Shown: one piece after another, positions 33,309-43,180 of the stretch
Numbering within the stretch: the stretch's first letter is position 1
How the letters are laid out: each line of letters begins with the position of its first letter
From: Alkalibacterium iburiense
GTDB taxonomy: Bacteria; Bacillota; Bacilli; Lactobacillales; Carnobacteriaceae_A
Direction: 5' to 3'
Assembly: GCF_039521845.1 (NCBI RefSeq)
Contig: NZ_BAAACW010000110.1
Coordinates: forward strand, 1-50,245
DNA length: 50,245 nt
Made by a program: the position numbers and the translations under genes
The notes under the pieces: generated by a model
Told to the model about the DNA's origin: nothing
Databases searched by the model: none
Seen by the model: the letters and a program-made list of their open reading frames with translations, nothing else

Positions 33309-35018
33309 ATGTTTAACAAGAAAAGATTAATTAGAGCTTCCCTTGTCTTACCTACATTAGCAGTGTTAGCTGCTTGTGGTGACGGAGGTGGATCAGCAGA
33401 AGAAGCGGAAGTTGATATGACGGAATTACCAGAGGCTGGTGATTTTTCTGAAACAATAGATTTGCATCTGTCTGGTTCTCTTACGCAAGGCAATATTGAA
33501 GACGGTAACTATGTTCAAGAACGTTTAGAGGAAGAATTTAATGTCAACATTGAAAACACACATGTTGATACATGGGATTCAAATGAACAGTCCATTATGA
33601 TTGCATCGGGTGATTTGCCTGATACATTCGCCTTCACAGGGAATGATATGACTCCAAACGAGTTATACAATAACGGATTGATTCGTCCTATTCCTAGAGA
33701 AATGATTGAAGAATATGCCCCATTATATACTGAAATGCTCAATGAAACAGATGATGGATTAGGTTGGGACATGTTTAAACATCCTGAAAACGACGATGCA
33801 TACTTGGCCTTGGTAGGGATTCAAAACCATACGCAAGGGATATTATGGGCTCCTACACTTCGTTTAGACTGGATGGAAAATTTAGGATTAGACATACCTG
33901 ATGATATTGAACCTATTGGAGAAGACGATGGCTATGAGAGGATTTATAGAACAGAACATTCTTATACCATTGAAGAATTAGAAGAAATCTTACGTGCTTT
34001 CTCAGAAGGTGATCCAGATGGAAATGGATCAAATGACACTTATGGTCTAATGCCATTTAATGACAACTTGAACTGGAGCTTGACCTTAATGGGAGCATTC
34101 GGAATTACTCCAGAATATAACTTTGAAGAAAACGGTGAACTAACTCACCCAATGATTTCTGAGAGATACAAAGATTATTTACTGACATTAGCTAGTTGGT
34201 ATGAAGATGGTCTAATTGACCCAGAATGGACAACGTTAAGCGAGCGAACAGCTTGGGAGAAATTCCAAACGGGAGCAGCCGGATACTTTATTGCTCAACG
34301 TGCGTATTTAGCACAAGAAACGTGGACACAAGGAAGAGCGCCTCATAATGTCTTGCATCAAGATGAAGACGCTAAATTGTTAGTAACAGGATCCGAGATT
34401 GGACCTGAAGGACACAAAGGACAGCCAGCTTATACACCTGTTACTTTACTCAGTGACGATGATCAAATGTTCATTTCTGCAGATGTGACAGATGAGCAAT
34501 TAGCCCGTTATCTACAAATGTTTGACTTCATGAACCACTCTGATGAAGGAGTATGGACTGTTTATGGTGAACCAGGAGAGCACTCAGACTGGGCAGGTGA
34601 AGAAGGAGAATCGACACTCATAGTACGTGATGAGTATACGCGAGAAGAAGGCGACACTGGATTCTGGGCCTACAATTTTAGAACATACCCAGGTAACCGT
34701 GTTCTATGGTTAAATACAATGGAAACGAACCAGTTAATGGAAGATTACTTTGCAGTAGATGAAGTAGTAGAAGAAAACGCGATTCAACCTCACCGTTATG
34801 ACTTATTTAACGAAACAGATGAAGCGGATGTCATGGCTAGATATGGAGCACAACTGAGAACCATTGAAGAAGAATTCAGAATGAATGGAATCACAGGTGT
34901 CATCGATATTGAAAATGATTGGGACGATTATGTTAACACATGGTTAAACAATGGGGGACAAGAATTATTAGATGAATTAGAAAAAGCCCCATTAGTTGAA
35001 GATATATTAGGGCAATAA
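33309..35018 (+). CDS. Sugar-binding lipoprotein of the ABC importer
   Basis: A 569-residue lipoprotein of the LipO/YtcQ type. The signal peptide ends in the lipobox LAAC (Cys23 would be lipidated), so the protein is anchored on the outer face of the membrane. The mature part is very acidic (long runs with Glu and Asp, for example EEAEVDMTELPEAGD), as seen in halo- or alkali-tolerant bacteria. It carries a DPDGNGSNDTYG segment like a calcium-binding loop (about 236-247). The gene ends in a strong hairpin, which would let it be made in excess of the permeases. The true ligand is unknown; sialylated oligosaccharides are inferred from the genes that follow. Confidence 0.92.
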   Translation: MFNKKRLIRASLVLPTLAVLAACGDGGGSAEEAEVDMTELPEAGDFSETIDLHLSGSLTQGNIEDGNYVQERLEEEFNVNIENTHVDTWDSNEQSIMIASGDLPDTFAFTGNDMTPNELYNNGLIRPIPREMIEEYAPLYTEMLNETDDGLGWDMFKHPENDDAYLALVGIQNHTQGILWAPTLRLDWMENLGLDIPDDIEPIGEDDGYERIYRTEHSYTIEELEEILRAFSEGDPDGNGSNDTYGLMPFNDNLNWSLTLMGAFGITPEYNFEENGELTHPMISERYKDYLLTLASWYEDGLIDPEWTTLSERTAWEKFQTGAAGYFIAQRAYLAQETWTQGRAPHNVLHQDEDAKLLVTGSEIGPEGHKGQPAYTPVTLLSDDDQMFISADVTDEQLARYLQMFDFMNHSDEGVWTVYGEPGEHSDWAGEEGESTLIVRDEYTREEGDTGFWAYNFRTYPGNRVLWLNTMETNQLMEDYFAVDEVVEENAIQPHRYDLFNETDEADVMARYGAQLRTIEEEFRMNGITGVIDIENDWDDYVNTWLNNGGQELLDELEKAPLVEDILGQ

Positions 35019-35023
35019 AGCTT

Positions 35024-35055
35024 AAAAGGAGACAATAGTGTATTGTCTCCTTTTT
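35024..35055 (+). terminator. Hairpin between the binding protein and sialidase genes
   Basis: AAAAGGAGACAATA (35024-35037) pairs perfectly with its complement (35041-35054) over a 3-base loop, then T. It sits inside the operon and probably attenuates or processes the message, so that less sialidase than lipoprotein mRNA is made. Confidence 0.8.
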
Positions 35056-35081
35056 ATACAGTTGGAGGAGAAATAACAAAG

Positions 35082-36428
35082 ATGAAAGAATTAAAGGCAC
35101 ACAAACAAGATTTATTTACACCAGGATTAAATGGCTCAAAGGCTTACCGTATTCCGACCTTGTTGACGACAGATGAAGGAACCGTGATCGCCGCAAACGA
35201 TGCGAGAATTGTAGATCAAAGAGATAATCCGAATAAAATCAATATTACCATTCGAAGAAGTTTTGACAATGGACAAACTTGGGGAGATTTACAAACAGTT
35301 GTGGAGTTTCCTGGAGATGACCTATCCAGTCCTGCAGCTATTGATTCTTCATTATTACAAGATGAAGAAACAGGAACCATCTGGTTACTGTATTCGCATA
35401 CGCCAGGAGGCATTGGACTATGGAACAGTGAAGAAGGAGTTGGGTTTGACGAAAATGGAGACCGACTACTCTTTGACTGGCAAAAAGCGCGTTATGTTTT
35501 AAAAGATGATGGCAGTGTTTTAAATGCGAAAGGTGAAAAAACAGAGTATACAGTTAATGAAAAAGGTTATGTGACTAAAGGAAATAAAACGGTCGGGCAT
35601 ATATATGAAAAGTTTGATGAACTTAATCAAGACTTACTCTATGAATCACCCACAACCTTTCTTCAGGTCATCAAAAGTGAAGACGACGGAGAAACGTGGT
35701 CTAAACCGATGGAACTAAACACTCAGGTGAAAGAAGAATGGATGCGTTTCTTAGGGACAGGGCCAGGAATTGGAATTCAACTAAAAAAGGGAGAACATAA
35801 AGGACGTTTAGTTTATCCCGTTTACTTCTCAAATTCTGTTCGTTTCATGTCCTGTACAGTAATTTATAGTGACGATAATGGAGCAACATGGAAGAGGGCA
35901 GACTCGCCAAATGATAATCGTACGATTACACTTGAATCTAACTCTGCGAAAGATCTAGGTGTGTCCGCGAGAAATCACGAATTAACAGAATCACAAGTTG
36001 TTGAATTATCTGATGGCACATTAGCTCTTTATATGCGGAATCATTTTGGTAATGGCCAAATAGCTCGAGCTGTGAGTCATGACGGTGGAGTGACTTGGGA
36101 AAACTTTGAATTCGTTGAAGAATTACTTAATCCAGTCTGTCAAGTGAGTGTCATCAACTACACGCAGGAATCGGATGAACAAGACACATTGATTTTCTGC
36201 GGACCACGTTCTGAAACAGAAAGAGAAAATGGGGTGGTCCTTCTCAGTGAAGATGGCGGGAAAACGTGGCCACATGCTAAAGTATTAGAATCTGGTTCAT
36301 TCGTGTACTCTTGTCTAACTGTTTTAGAAAACGGAGAAATAGGCGTCTTATATGAAACAGAATGTGATGATGAAGGAAGAATCAAGTCTGTTTACGCCTC
36401 CTTTACATTGGATGATTTGAAAGCCTAA
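35082..36428 (+). CDS. Sialidase (exo-alpha-sialidase, BNR repeats)
   Basis: A 448-residue GH33-type sialidase, which removes terminal sialic acid. The Arg-Ile-Pro motif is YRIPTLL (Arg23), and several Asp boxes are seen: SFDNGQTW, SEDDGETW, SDDNGATW, SHDGGVTW and SEDGGKTW. No signal peptide or anchor is present, so it should act in the cytoplasm on imported sialosides. The open frame reaches to 35043, but that part overlaps the terminator hairpin; GGAGGAG (35063-35070) before the ATG at 35082 decides the start. It sits between an ABC importer and the nanE-nanA-nanK genes. Confidence 0.9.
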   Translation: MKELKAHKQDLFTPGLNGSKAYRIPTLLTTDEGTVIAANDARIVDQRDNPNKINITIRRSFDNGQTWGDLQTVVEFPGDDLSSPAAIDSSLLQDEETGTIWLLYSHTPGGIGLWNSEEGVGFDENGDRLLFDWQKARYVLKDDGSVLNAKGEKTEYTVNEKGYVTKGNKTVGHIYEKFDELNQDLLYESPTTFLQVIKSEDDGETWSKPMELNTQVKEEWMRFLGTGPGIGIQLKKGEHKGRLVYPVYFSNSVRFMSCTVIYSDDNGATWKRADSPNDNRTITLESNSAKDLGVSARNHELTESQVVELSDGTLALYMRNHFGNGQIARAVSHDGGVTWENFEFVEELLNPVCQVSVINYTQESDEQDTLIFCGPRSETERENGVVLLSEDGGKTWPHAKVLESGSFVYSCLTVLENGEIGVLYETECDDEGRIKSVYASFTLDDLKA

Positions 36429-36452
36429 AAAACAAGAAAGAAAGGGATTATT

Positions 36453-37142
36453 ATGCAAGGATTATTTCATAAAGATAGTAAGTTAATGAAACTCATGACG
36501 TGGTTTGCTGATATGGCACATATTCAGTTACTTTGGATCGTTTTCACACTAGTAGGTTTAGTATTCGGAGGATTTTTCCCGGCTACAGTTTCCATGTTTG
36601 CCTTGATACGAAAAAGGATACAGTCAGGGGATGGGTTTTCGTTTAATAAAGAATTCTGGGCACATTATAAAAAAAATCTCGTAAAAGCTAATTTGCTGGG
36701 TTACAGCATTCTCGCTATGAGTCTATTGTTAGGACTCCACTATCAGTATTCCTTGAATGTTCAAGGTTCCTTATCTTTCCTGTTTACTCTGAGCTCGTTA
36801 GGATTATGGTTAATCTTTTTATTAGTTGTTCTCTATATAGTCCCAACTTATGTTCATTTTGATATTAAAAATGTTCAAGTTATTAAGCATGCTTTTATAA
36901 TGGTTATCTCAACTCCCTTACATGCTGTAGGGATGGCTGGACTGTGCTACCTCTTTTACTTGAGTGCACGTGTCGTTCCAGTATTAGTTCCCTTTGTAAG
37001 TGTTGGCGTATTAGCCTATGGGATTATGAGACTAGCTAACCATGCTTTTAAGTCTGTTGATGATGTTGCTGAAAAAGAAGGGCAAAGAAAAAATAAAAAA
37101 GAGACGTCTTATTCAGAGTTATCTACTGAAAATAAATCATAA
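36453..37142 (+). CDS. DUF624 (YesL-type) membrane protein
   Basis: A 229-residue protein with four to five membrane helices (about 25-50, 75-95, 105-130, 148-175 and 180-200) that matches the DUF624/YesL family. Such genes are commonly found within YesMN-regulated sugar ABC operons, including sialic acid loci of streptococci, but their job is unknown; an accessory role for the importer is likely. The C-terminus is charged and cytoplasmic (EKEGQRKNKKETS). Confidence 0.85.
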   Translation: MQGLFHKDSKLMKLMTWFADMAHIQLLWIVFTLVGLVFGGFFPATVSMFALIRKRIQSGDGFSFNKEFWAHYKKNLVKANLLGYSILAMSLLLGLHYQYSLNVQGSLSFLFTLSSLGLWLIFLLVVLYIVPTYVHFDIKNVQVIKHAFIMVISTPLHAVGMAGLCYLFYLSARVVPVLVPFVSVGVLAYGIMRLANHAFKSVDDVAEKEGQRKNKKETSYSELSTENKS

Positions 37143-37151
37143 CTAACAGTG

Positions 37152-37188
37152 ATTCTTAGTAGTCTTTGAGTTATAGATTACTAAGAAT
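37152..37188 (+). terminator. Weak terminator-like hairpin before nanE
   Basis: ATTCTTAGTAGTCT (37152-37165) pairs over 14 bp with AGATTACTAAGAAT (37175-37188), with one G-U pair. The T run is poor, so it may attenuate or protect mRNA ends. Confidence 0.5.
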
Positions 37189-37232
37189 TTCTATTATCTG
37201 ATTATTAACTATTCAACGAAAGGAAAGTTAGA

Positions 37233-37934
37233 GTGAAAAATAATCATGAACTTATACAATCACTAAAAAACGAATTAATTGTTTCCTGTCAAGCTCTTCC
37301 TGGTGAACCCCTCTATAAAGAAGAGGGTGGAGTCATGGTTTTAATGGCTCAGGCTGCTATCGAAGCAGGTGCTGCTGGGATTCGGGCACAAGGGGTAACA
37401 GACATTAAACAGATTAAAGATGCTTTTGACATACCGGTAATCGGAATAATCAAAAGGGAGTACCCATCATTCGATTCTTATATCACAGTGACGATGAAAG
37501 AAGTGGACGAGCTAGTTGAAGCGGGCAGTGATATTATTGCGATGGATGCCACGTTTGCCAAACGTGGAGATGGAAAGACAATCAATGGCTTCTTCAAAGA
37601 GGTCAAAGAAAAATATCCTGACCAGTTATTTATGGCAGACATATCAACGTTAGAAGAAGGGCTCAATGCCGCTGAGATTGGTTTTGATTTAATAGGAACA
37701 ACGATGAACGGCTATACGGAAGAAACGAAAGAACAGACAGATGTCAATTTCCAGTTAATGAAAGATTTAGTGGAGCAAACGGATCGATTCATAGTAGCTG
37801 AAGGAAAATTGCACTATCCAGAACAACTAAAGAAAGCTTTTGAAACAGGGATTCATACTGCTGTAGTCGGAGGCGCTATTACCCGACCTTTAGATATTGC
37901 CAAACGGTTCATCCATGCACTACCAAATAATTAA
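37233..37934 (+). CDS. nanE: N-acetylmannosamine-6-phosphate 2-epimerase
   Basis: A 233-residue TIM-barrel enzyme that turns ManNAc-6-P into GlcNAc-6-P, the last dedicated step of sialic acid breakdown. Family blocks are ELIVSCQALPGEPLY at the N-terminus, GIRAQGV, GIIKREY (catalytic Lys), DIIAMDAT and VAEGKLHYPEQ. The start is a GTG preceded by AAAGGAAAG. It is followed 20 bp later by the NanA-type lyase, in the same operon. Confidence 0.95.
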   Translation: MKNNHELIQSLKNELIVSCQALPGEPLYKEEGGVMVLMAQAAIEAGAAGIRAQGVTDIKQIKDAFDIPVIGIIKREYPSFDSYITVTMKEVDELVEAGSDIIAMDATFAKRGDGKTINGFFKEVKEKYPDQLFMADISTLEEGLNAAEIGFDLIGTTMNGYTEETKEQTDVNFQLMKDLVEQTDRFIVAEGKLHYPEQLKKAFETGIHTAVVGGAITRPLDIAKRFIHALPNN

Positions 37935-37954
37935 ACAGTTAGGAAGAGATTTTA

Positions 37955-38869
37955 ATGAGTAGATTAGACAAATATAGAGGAATTATTCCCGCATTTTACG
38001 CTTGCTATAACGAAGAAGGAGAAATCGATCCTGAACGCATTCAAACTTTAGCGAGACATTATGCCAAAGTAGGAGTTAAAGGGTTATATGTTGGAGGCAG
38101 TTCTGGTGAGTGTATTTATCAGACAGTTGAAGAAAGAAAACTTGTTTTAGAAAATGTTGTAGAAGCTGTGGGAGATGAATTAACTATTATTGCACACGTT
38201 GCAGCCCCATCTACCCGCCACAGTATTGAACTAGCTAAACATGCTGAATCTGTAGGAGCAGATGCCCTTGCTGCTATTCCTCCCATTTATTTTGTTCTTC
38301 CAGAAGATGCGATAGAAGACTACTGGACACAGATGATGGAAGCAACCGATTTGGATTTTATTATTTATAATATTCCGCAAACAACAGGGTATGCTTTATC
38401 AGCAGATTTATACAAAAAAATGATGGCGAAAGACCAAGTTATTGGTGTCAAGAACTCGTCTATGCCAGTACAAGATATTTATGAATTTAAGCAAGCAGCC
38501 TCAAAAGACTCCGTTATATTTAACGGACCAGATGAACAGTACGTTGCAGGTCGTTTGATGGGTGCAGATAGTGGAATCGGTGGTACATACGGAGTCATGC
38601 CTGAGTTGTTTTTAAAAGCAGATGAAGCCGTTCAAAACAGTGACTTTGAATTAGCTCAAAAGATCCAGTACCGTATCAATGATGTTATTTTTGAAATCGT
38701 TAAAAGTGATGCCCACTTATATGACATTATCAAGTCTGTTCTTTCTTTAGAAGGCATTGAAATTGGATCCGTTCGTTCACCTTTACCGCGAGTAACTGAA
38801 AAAGATGAAGAGAGAATTAAAAAGGTTCATAAGATGATTTCGGATGCAAAAGCAGAGTTTGTACAATAA
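37955..38869 (+). CDS. nanA: N-acetylneuraminate lyase
   Basis: A 304-residue DapA-fold aldolase that splits sialic acid into ManNAc and pyruvate. The Schiff-base Lys166 lies in VIGVKNSS, the Tyr in DFIIYNIPQTTGYAL, and the substrate loop is VGGSSGECIYQT. The context (sialidase, nanE, ROK kinase) supports a lyase over a dihydrodipicolinate synthase. AGGAAGAG precedes the ATG. Confidence 0.94.
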   Translation: MSRLDKYRGIIPAFYACYNEEGEIDPERIQTLARHYAKVGVKGLYVGGSSGECIYQTVEERKLVLENVVEAVGDELTIIAHVAAPSTRHSIELAKHAESVGADALAAIPPIYFVLPEDAIEDYWTQMMEATDLDFIIYNIPQTTGYALSADLYKKMMAKDQVIGVKNSSMPVQDIYEFKQAASKDSVIFNGPDEQYVAGRLMGADSGIGGTYGVMPELFLKADEAVQNSDFELAQKIQYRINDVIFEIVKSDAHLYDIIKSVLSLEGIEIGSVRSPLPRVTEKDEERIKKVHKMISDAKAEFVQ

Positions 38870-38896
38870 GGAAATGGATTAATGGAGGTGCTTTGT

Positions 38897-39784
38897 ATGA
38901 TAGCTTTATTGGACATTGGAGGGACCCAGATTAAGTACGGTGTCTTCAATGAAATGACCCAAAAACTTACACCCCTGGGGAAATTAGATACAGGTACTTC
39001 TGATGAAGACTTTTTCCTGCTCAATCGGATTCACCAAGTCATTAATGAAATAAAAAAGAGGGAATCCATAAATGGTATTGCTATTTCTACCGCGGGTATC
39101 ATTGATCCGGTAGCGGGAAAGGTTCTGCATGCGAATGGAAATATCCCAAACTTTATTGGAACACCTATAAAAGACGAACTTGAAAAAGTATACGGTGTTC
39201 CCTGTTCTGTTGAAAATGATGTCAACTGTGCCTTGTTAGGAGAATTGCACTTTGGGGAATTAAACACTATTAACAATGCACTTATGTTAACAATTGGGAC
39301 TGGTGTGGGAGGAAGTGTCTATATAAATGGACAAATATTTCACGGTAGTTCTTTCAGTGCGGGCGAAGTAGGTTACTCTTACTTAGGAGATGATAATATA
39401 GAAACCGTTGCCTCAGCCAGAGCACTAGTCGATAAAGTTAAACAACGCGTTAATAAAGAAGATATTGACGGCCACTGGGTTTTCCAAGAAGCACAGAAAG
39501 GCAATCAGATATGCATAGAGGAAATAGATAGTTTCGTTCAGAATATCGTTAAAATTATAATTAATAATGTGAGCGTATTGAATCCTGAAGTCGTTATTTT
39601 AGGTGGCGGTATTATGGAACAAAAAGAGTACCTATCAGAAAAGATTAATGAGAGGTTTAAACTTTACCAAAATGCTTATGTTCGAAAAAGAACACAAATC
39701 CATTTTGCATCTTTAGGAAATCAAGCTGGTATGCTGGGAGCCTATATTCATTTTAAGAATCAATTAGAAACAGTACGGTCCTAA
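38897..39784 (+). CDS. nanK: ROK-family kinase, probable ManNAc kinase
   Basis: A 295-residue sugar kinase of the ROK family. The phosphate-binding motif LDIGGTQIKYG is at the N-terminus, ENDVNCALLGE carries the catalytic Asp, and GTGVGGSVYINGQIFHG follows. The Cys-rich zinc motif common in ROK proteins (C-G-x-x-G-C) is absent; in its place is SYLGDDNIETVAS. Position next to nanA and nanE makes ManNAc the likely substrate. The start at 38897 is chosen over 38882, because GGAGGTG sits between the two. Confidence 0.88.
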   Translation: MIALLDIGGTQIKYGVFNEMTQKLTPLGKLDTGTSDEDFFLLNRIHQVINEIKKRESINGIAISTAGIIDPVAGKVLHANGNIPNFIGTPIKDELEKVYGVPCSVENDVNCALLGELHFGELNTINNALMLTIGTGVGGSVYINGQIFHGSSFSAGEVGYSYLGDDNIETVASARALVDKVKQRVNKEDIDGHWVFQEAQKGNQICIEEIDSFVQNIVKIIINNVSVLNPEVVILGGGIMEQKEYLSEKINERFKLYQNAYVRKRTQIHFASLGNQAGMLGAYIHFKNQLETVRS

Positions 39785-39816
39785 ATCGGAATTATTTGAA
39801 AAGGAGTTAGTAATCA

Positions 39817-42800
39817 ATGCAAAAACCACAGAAATTCTCTTATACTCCTCCTGAGAATGGCTATCCGGAGTGGAATAATAATCCGGAAATATTTGAGTTA
39901 AATCGACGCGAAGCGAGTACTACATCGTTTCCCTTTGAATCTATTAAACAAGCAAAAGAGTCTGCTTATCTTGACTCTCCCTTTGTGCGATCATTAAATG
40001 GGGACTGGCAATTCAAGTGGGTTAAGCAACCTGAACAACGGGATAAGGATTTTTTTAAAGCTGATTATAATACGGAAAGTTGGGATACCATACCCGTACC
40101 TAGTCATTGGCAGTTTGAAGGCTATGATTACCCACAGTATACCAACACAACGTATCCATGGGTGGAACACGATGATATTGAACCACCATTTGCTCCTACC
40201 AACTATAACCCTGTAGGGCAATATGTTAGAACCTTCACTCTTGATAATGAATGGGCAGATAGTCCTCTGTTTCTTCACTTTGCTGGGGTAGAGGCTGTTT
40301 ACTATGTATGGGTGAATGGAGACTTAGTCGGTTATAGTGAAGATACTTTTACAGCTTCAGAATTTGATTTGTCCCCATATGTAAAAGAAGGAGAAAATAA
40401 ACTAGCTGTTGAAGTCTACCGCTGGGCAGATACCAGTTGGCTAGAAGATCAGGATTTCTGGCGATTAAGCGGGATATTCAGAGATGTTATTCTATACCGT
40501 ACGCCACTTGTACACATTAAAGATTTTAAAGTTCAAACGGTATTGGATGATGAGTATACTGATGCAGAATTACGTGTAACAACTGAAACAGAAAATTTAT
40601 TCAAGGTGGACTTTAAAGGAAAAGTAGAGATTGAGCTTCATGATGAAGAGGGAGAAGTTGTAGTGACAGAACAACACCTTGTCACTGATGATGATTCTGT
40701 TCAAACCTTTTCTCAAACAGTCAGCAATCCTAAGAAATGGAGTGCCGAACACCCCAACCTCTATACTTTGTTTATTACTTTAAAGGATGATAATGATGAA
40801 GTTTTAGAAGTACAACGCAGTAAGGTTGGTTTTAGAACCTTTGAATTAAAAGACGGGTTAATGACAATCAATGGTGAACGTATTGTCTTTAAAGGTGTCA
40901 ACCGTCATGAATGGGATGCCGAGAGAGGGAGAGCTGTCACAAAAGAAGATATGGAGAAGGATGTTATTTTGATGAAACAATTTAACATCAACTCTGTCAG
41001 AACCTCTCATTATCCGAACCATCCGTACTTTTATGAATTATGTGACCGTTACGGCCTTTACGTCATCGATGAGATGAACTTAGAATCACATGGCACGTGG
41101 TATTATGGTCAAAAAGAATTAGAAGACAGAAATGTACCCGGCAGTAAGCCAATTTGGACAGCTAATGTATTAGACCGTGCCAAATCAATGTATGAGCGGG
41201 ATAAAAATCATCCAAGTATCATAATATGGTCACTTGGCAACGAATCATTTGGTGGGGACAACTTCTTAAAACTCTATGATTACTTCAAAGAAACGGATCC
41301 TACTCGTTTAGTCCATTATGAAGGGGTCTTCCATTACCGAAAATCTGAAGCTGCTTCTGACATTGAAAGTACTATGTACATCCCACCTAAAGATGTCGAA
41401 AAGTATGCTCTAGAAGCAACTGAAGAATCGAAGCCTTACATCATTTGTGAATTTTCACATGCTATGGGTAACTCTTTAGGTAACTTTTATCAGTATACTG
41501 AGTTATTTGATAAGTATCCTATATTACAGGGAGCATTCATATGGGACTGGAAAGACCAAGCGATTGCTCGAACTTCTGAAGAAGGTAAATCTTATTTAGC
41601 ATATGGAGGAGACTTTGGAGAGTCACCGCATGATGGAAACTTTTCAGGAGATGGCGTTATTTTTGGGGATGGAACAGTCAGTCCAAAATTATATGAAGTG
41701 AAAAAATCTTATCAGAATGTCGAATTTAAAGTATCAGATTTCACAAAAGGAAAAGTTGAGATAAGTAATAAAAATCTATTTGATGATTTATCAGCTTACA
41801 CTTTAAATTGGTCTGTTGAAAAGAATGGAAAAGTGATAGATAAAGGAAGTTTAGAAAGTTTAGAAATCGATCCTTTAACGAAGGAAACAATCCAATTGCC
41901 ATTCAATAAATATGAAAAGAAGTCTGCTGAAGACAGTCTCTATTTGACCTTGTCATTAGTAACAAGAAAAGATACATTATGGGCAGAAGCTGGACATGAG
42001 ATTGCTTTCGAACAGACGCCTGTTCCAGCAGTAGTTAAACTGACAGAAACTGAAAACTCCCTTTCTAAATGGGAAGTTAGAGAAGAAGATACTCTCTTAT
42101 ATGTTGAGTCAAATAATCATGCTTATGGATTTGCTAAGGCAACTGGTCTGTTAACATCGGTAAAAATAGATGGAACTGAATTGTTACTAGCAGCCATGGA
42201 ACCAAACTTCTGGAGAGCCTATACGGACAACGACTTTGGAAGCTGGTTTAATGATAAGAGTAAAGTGTGGAGAAATGCTAATGAACATAGAGAGCTAGAT
42301 GCTTTTGAAGTTGTCAAGCTATCGCATGCTATGAAAGTTAAAACTCACTTTATATATCCTGAATTACATGGATTGAAAGTATCGTTACAGTTCACATTCG
42401 AAGAAAATGGAGAAGTAACAGTACTTTATAACTTAATTCCTCACAAGCCTTTACCAGATATTCCTGAAGTAGGTGTGAGATTAGCTTTAGATGAATCTTA
42501 CGATCAGCTTCGTTGGTTAGGAAAAGGACCATTTGAGACGTATATGGATAGACAAACGGGAGCAAAAGTCGGCTTGCATGAGAGCACTGTTTCTGAGCAA
42601 TTCATTCCGTATTTAAGGCCTCAAGAGCACGGAAACCATGTAGGTACGAAGTGGCTTGAAATCAAAAATGAAAACAACATAGGATTGAAAGTAAGCGGTC
42701 ATGGCGATTTAGAATTTAATGCTTCGGAATTTACTTTCGAAGAATTGGAAGCTGTAGATTATGCTTATAAATTAAGTGAGTCAGATAAAACAATTTTACG

Positions 42801-42921
42801 TATTAATTTAGCTCAAACAGGTGTAGGTGGAGATGACAGCTGGGGTCAGGAAACTCATCCTGAATTTAGACTACCTGGTACGCATCCTTATACCTTTGCA
42901 TTTAGTTTAAGAATGATATAA
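39817..42921 (+). CDS. lacZ: Beta-galactosidase, LacZ type (GH2)
   Basis: A 1034-residue GH2 beta-galactosidase of the long LacZ form (E. coli 1024). The acid/base is Glu476 in WSLGNESFGG, the nucleophile Glu545 in IICEFSHAMGN. The N-terminal jelly-roll, immunoglobulin-like, TIM-barrel and C-terminal Bgal_small_N domains follow in order. No signal peptide, so it acts in the cytoplasm. As the last gene of the sialoside operon it can cleave the galactoside left after the sialidase step (lactose, if sialyllactose is imported). AAAAGGAG precedes the ATG, and a terminator follows. Confidence 0.95.
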   Translation: MQKPQKFSYTPPENGYPEWNNNPEIFELNRREASTTSFPFESIKQAKESAYLDSPFVRSLNGDWQFKWVKQPEQRDKDFFKADYNTESWDTIPVPSHWQFEGYDYPQYTNTTYPWVEHDDIEPPFAPTNYNPVGQYVRTFTLDNEWADSPLFLHFAGVEAVYYVWVNGDLVGYSEDTFTASEFDLSPYVKEGENKLAVEVYRWADTSWLEDQDFWRLSGIFRDVILYRTPLVHIKDFKVQTVLDDEYTDAELRVTTETENLFKVDFKGKVEIELHDEEGEVVVTEQHLVTDDDSVQTFSQTVSNPKKWSAEHPNLYTLFITLKDDNDEVLEVQRSKVGFRTFELKDGLMTINGERIVFKGVNRHEWDAERGRAVTKEDMEKDVILMKQFNINSVRTSHYPNHPYFYELCDRYGLYVIDEMNLESHGTWYYGQKELEDRNVPGSKPIWTANVLDRAKSMYERDKNHPSIIIWSLGNESFGGDNFLKLYDYFKETDPTRLVHYEGVFHYRKSEAASDIESTMYIPPKDVEKYALEATEESKPYIICEFSHAMGNSLGNFYQYTELFDKYPILQGAFIWDWKDQAIARTSEEGKSYLAYGGDFGESPHDGNFSGDGVIFGDGTVSPKLYEVKKSYQNVEFKVSDFTKGKVEISNKNLFDDLSAYTLNWSVEKNGKVIDKGSLESLEIDPLTKETIQLPFNKYEKKSAEDSLYLTLSLVTRKDTLWAEAGHEIAFEQTPVPAVVKLTETENSLSKWEVREEDTLLYVESNNHAYGFAKATGLLTSVKIDGTELLLAAMEPNFWRAYTDNDFGSWFNDKSKVWRNANEHRELDAFEVVKLSHAMKVKTHFIYPELHGLKVSLQFTFEENGEVTVLYNLIPHKPLPDIPEVGVRLALDESYDQLRWLGKGPFETYMDRQTGAKVGLHESTVSEQFIPYLRPQEHGNHVGTKWLEIKNENNIGLKVSGHGDLEFNASEFTFEELEAVDYAYKLSESDKTILRINLAQTGVGGDDSWGQETHPEFRLPGTHPYTFAFSLRMI

Positions 42922-42939
42922 ATTTCAAAATTATAAAGA

Positions 42940-42972
42940 AAGCTTAGGACTTCGGACCTAGGCTTTTTTTTC
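42940..42972 (+). terminator. Terminator of the sialoside operon
   Basis: AAGCTTAGG (42940-42948) pairs with CCTAGGCTT (42957-42965, one G-T pair), followed by eight T. The gap up to 43180 shows nothing else of note. Confidence 0.85.
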
Positions 42973-43180
42973 GTTCAACAGATTACTAATTGATGCTAAA
43001 TCTGAAATGACAGATTAAATGATTAAAGCTCAATCCAGGTTCCTTTAAATTCGATGTAAAGTCTGTTGCTAATTTCTTAGTACAATTTTAGCATTTCGCT
43101 TATATCTCCTTTAGAAGAACCGATAATAAGTAGTGAAATGCAAGACAGTCACACTAATTTGTATAAAGGAGATGAAAGAT

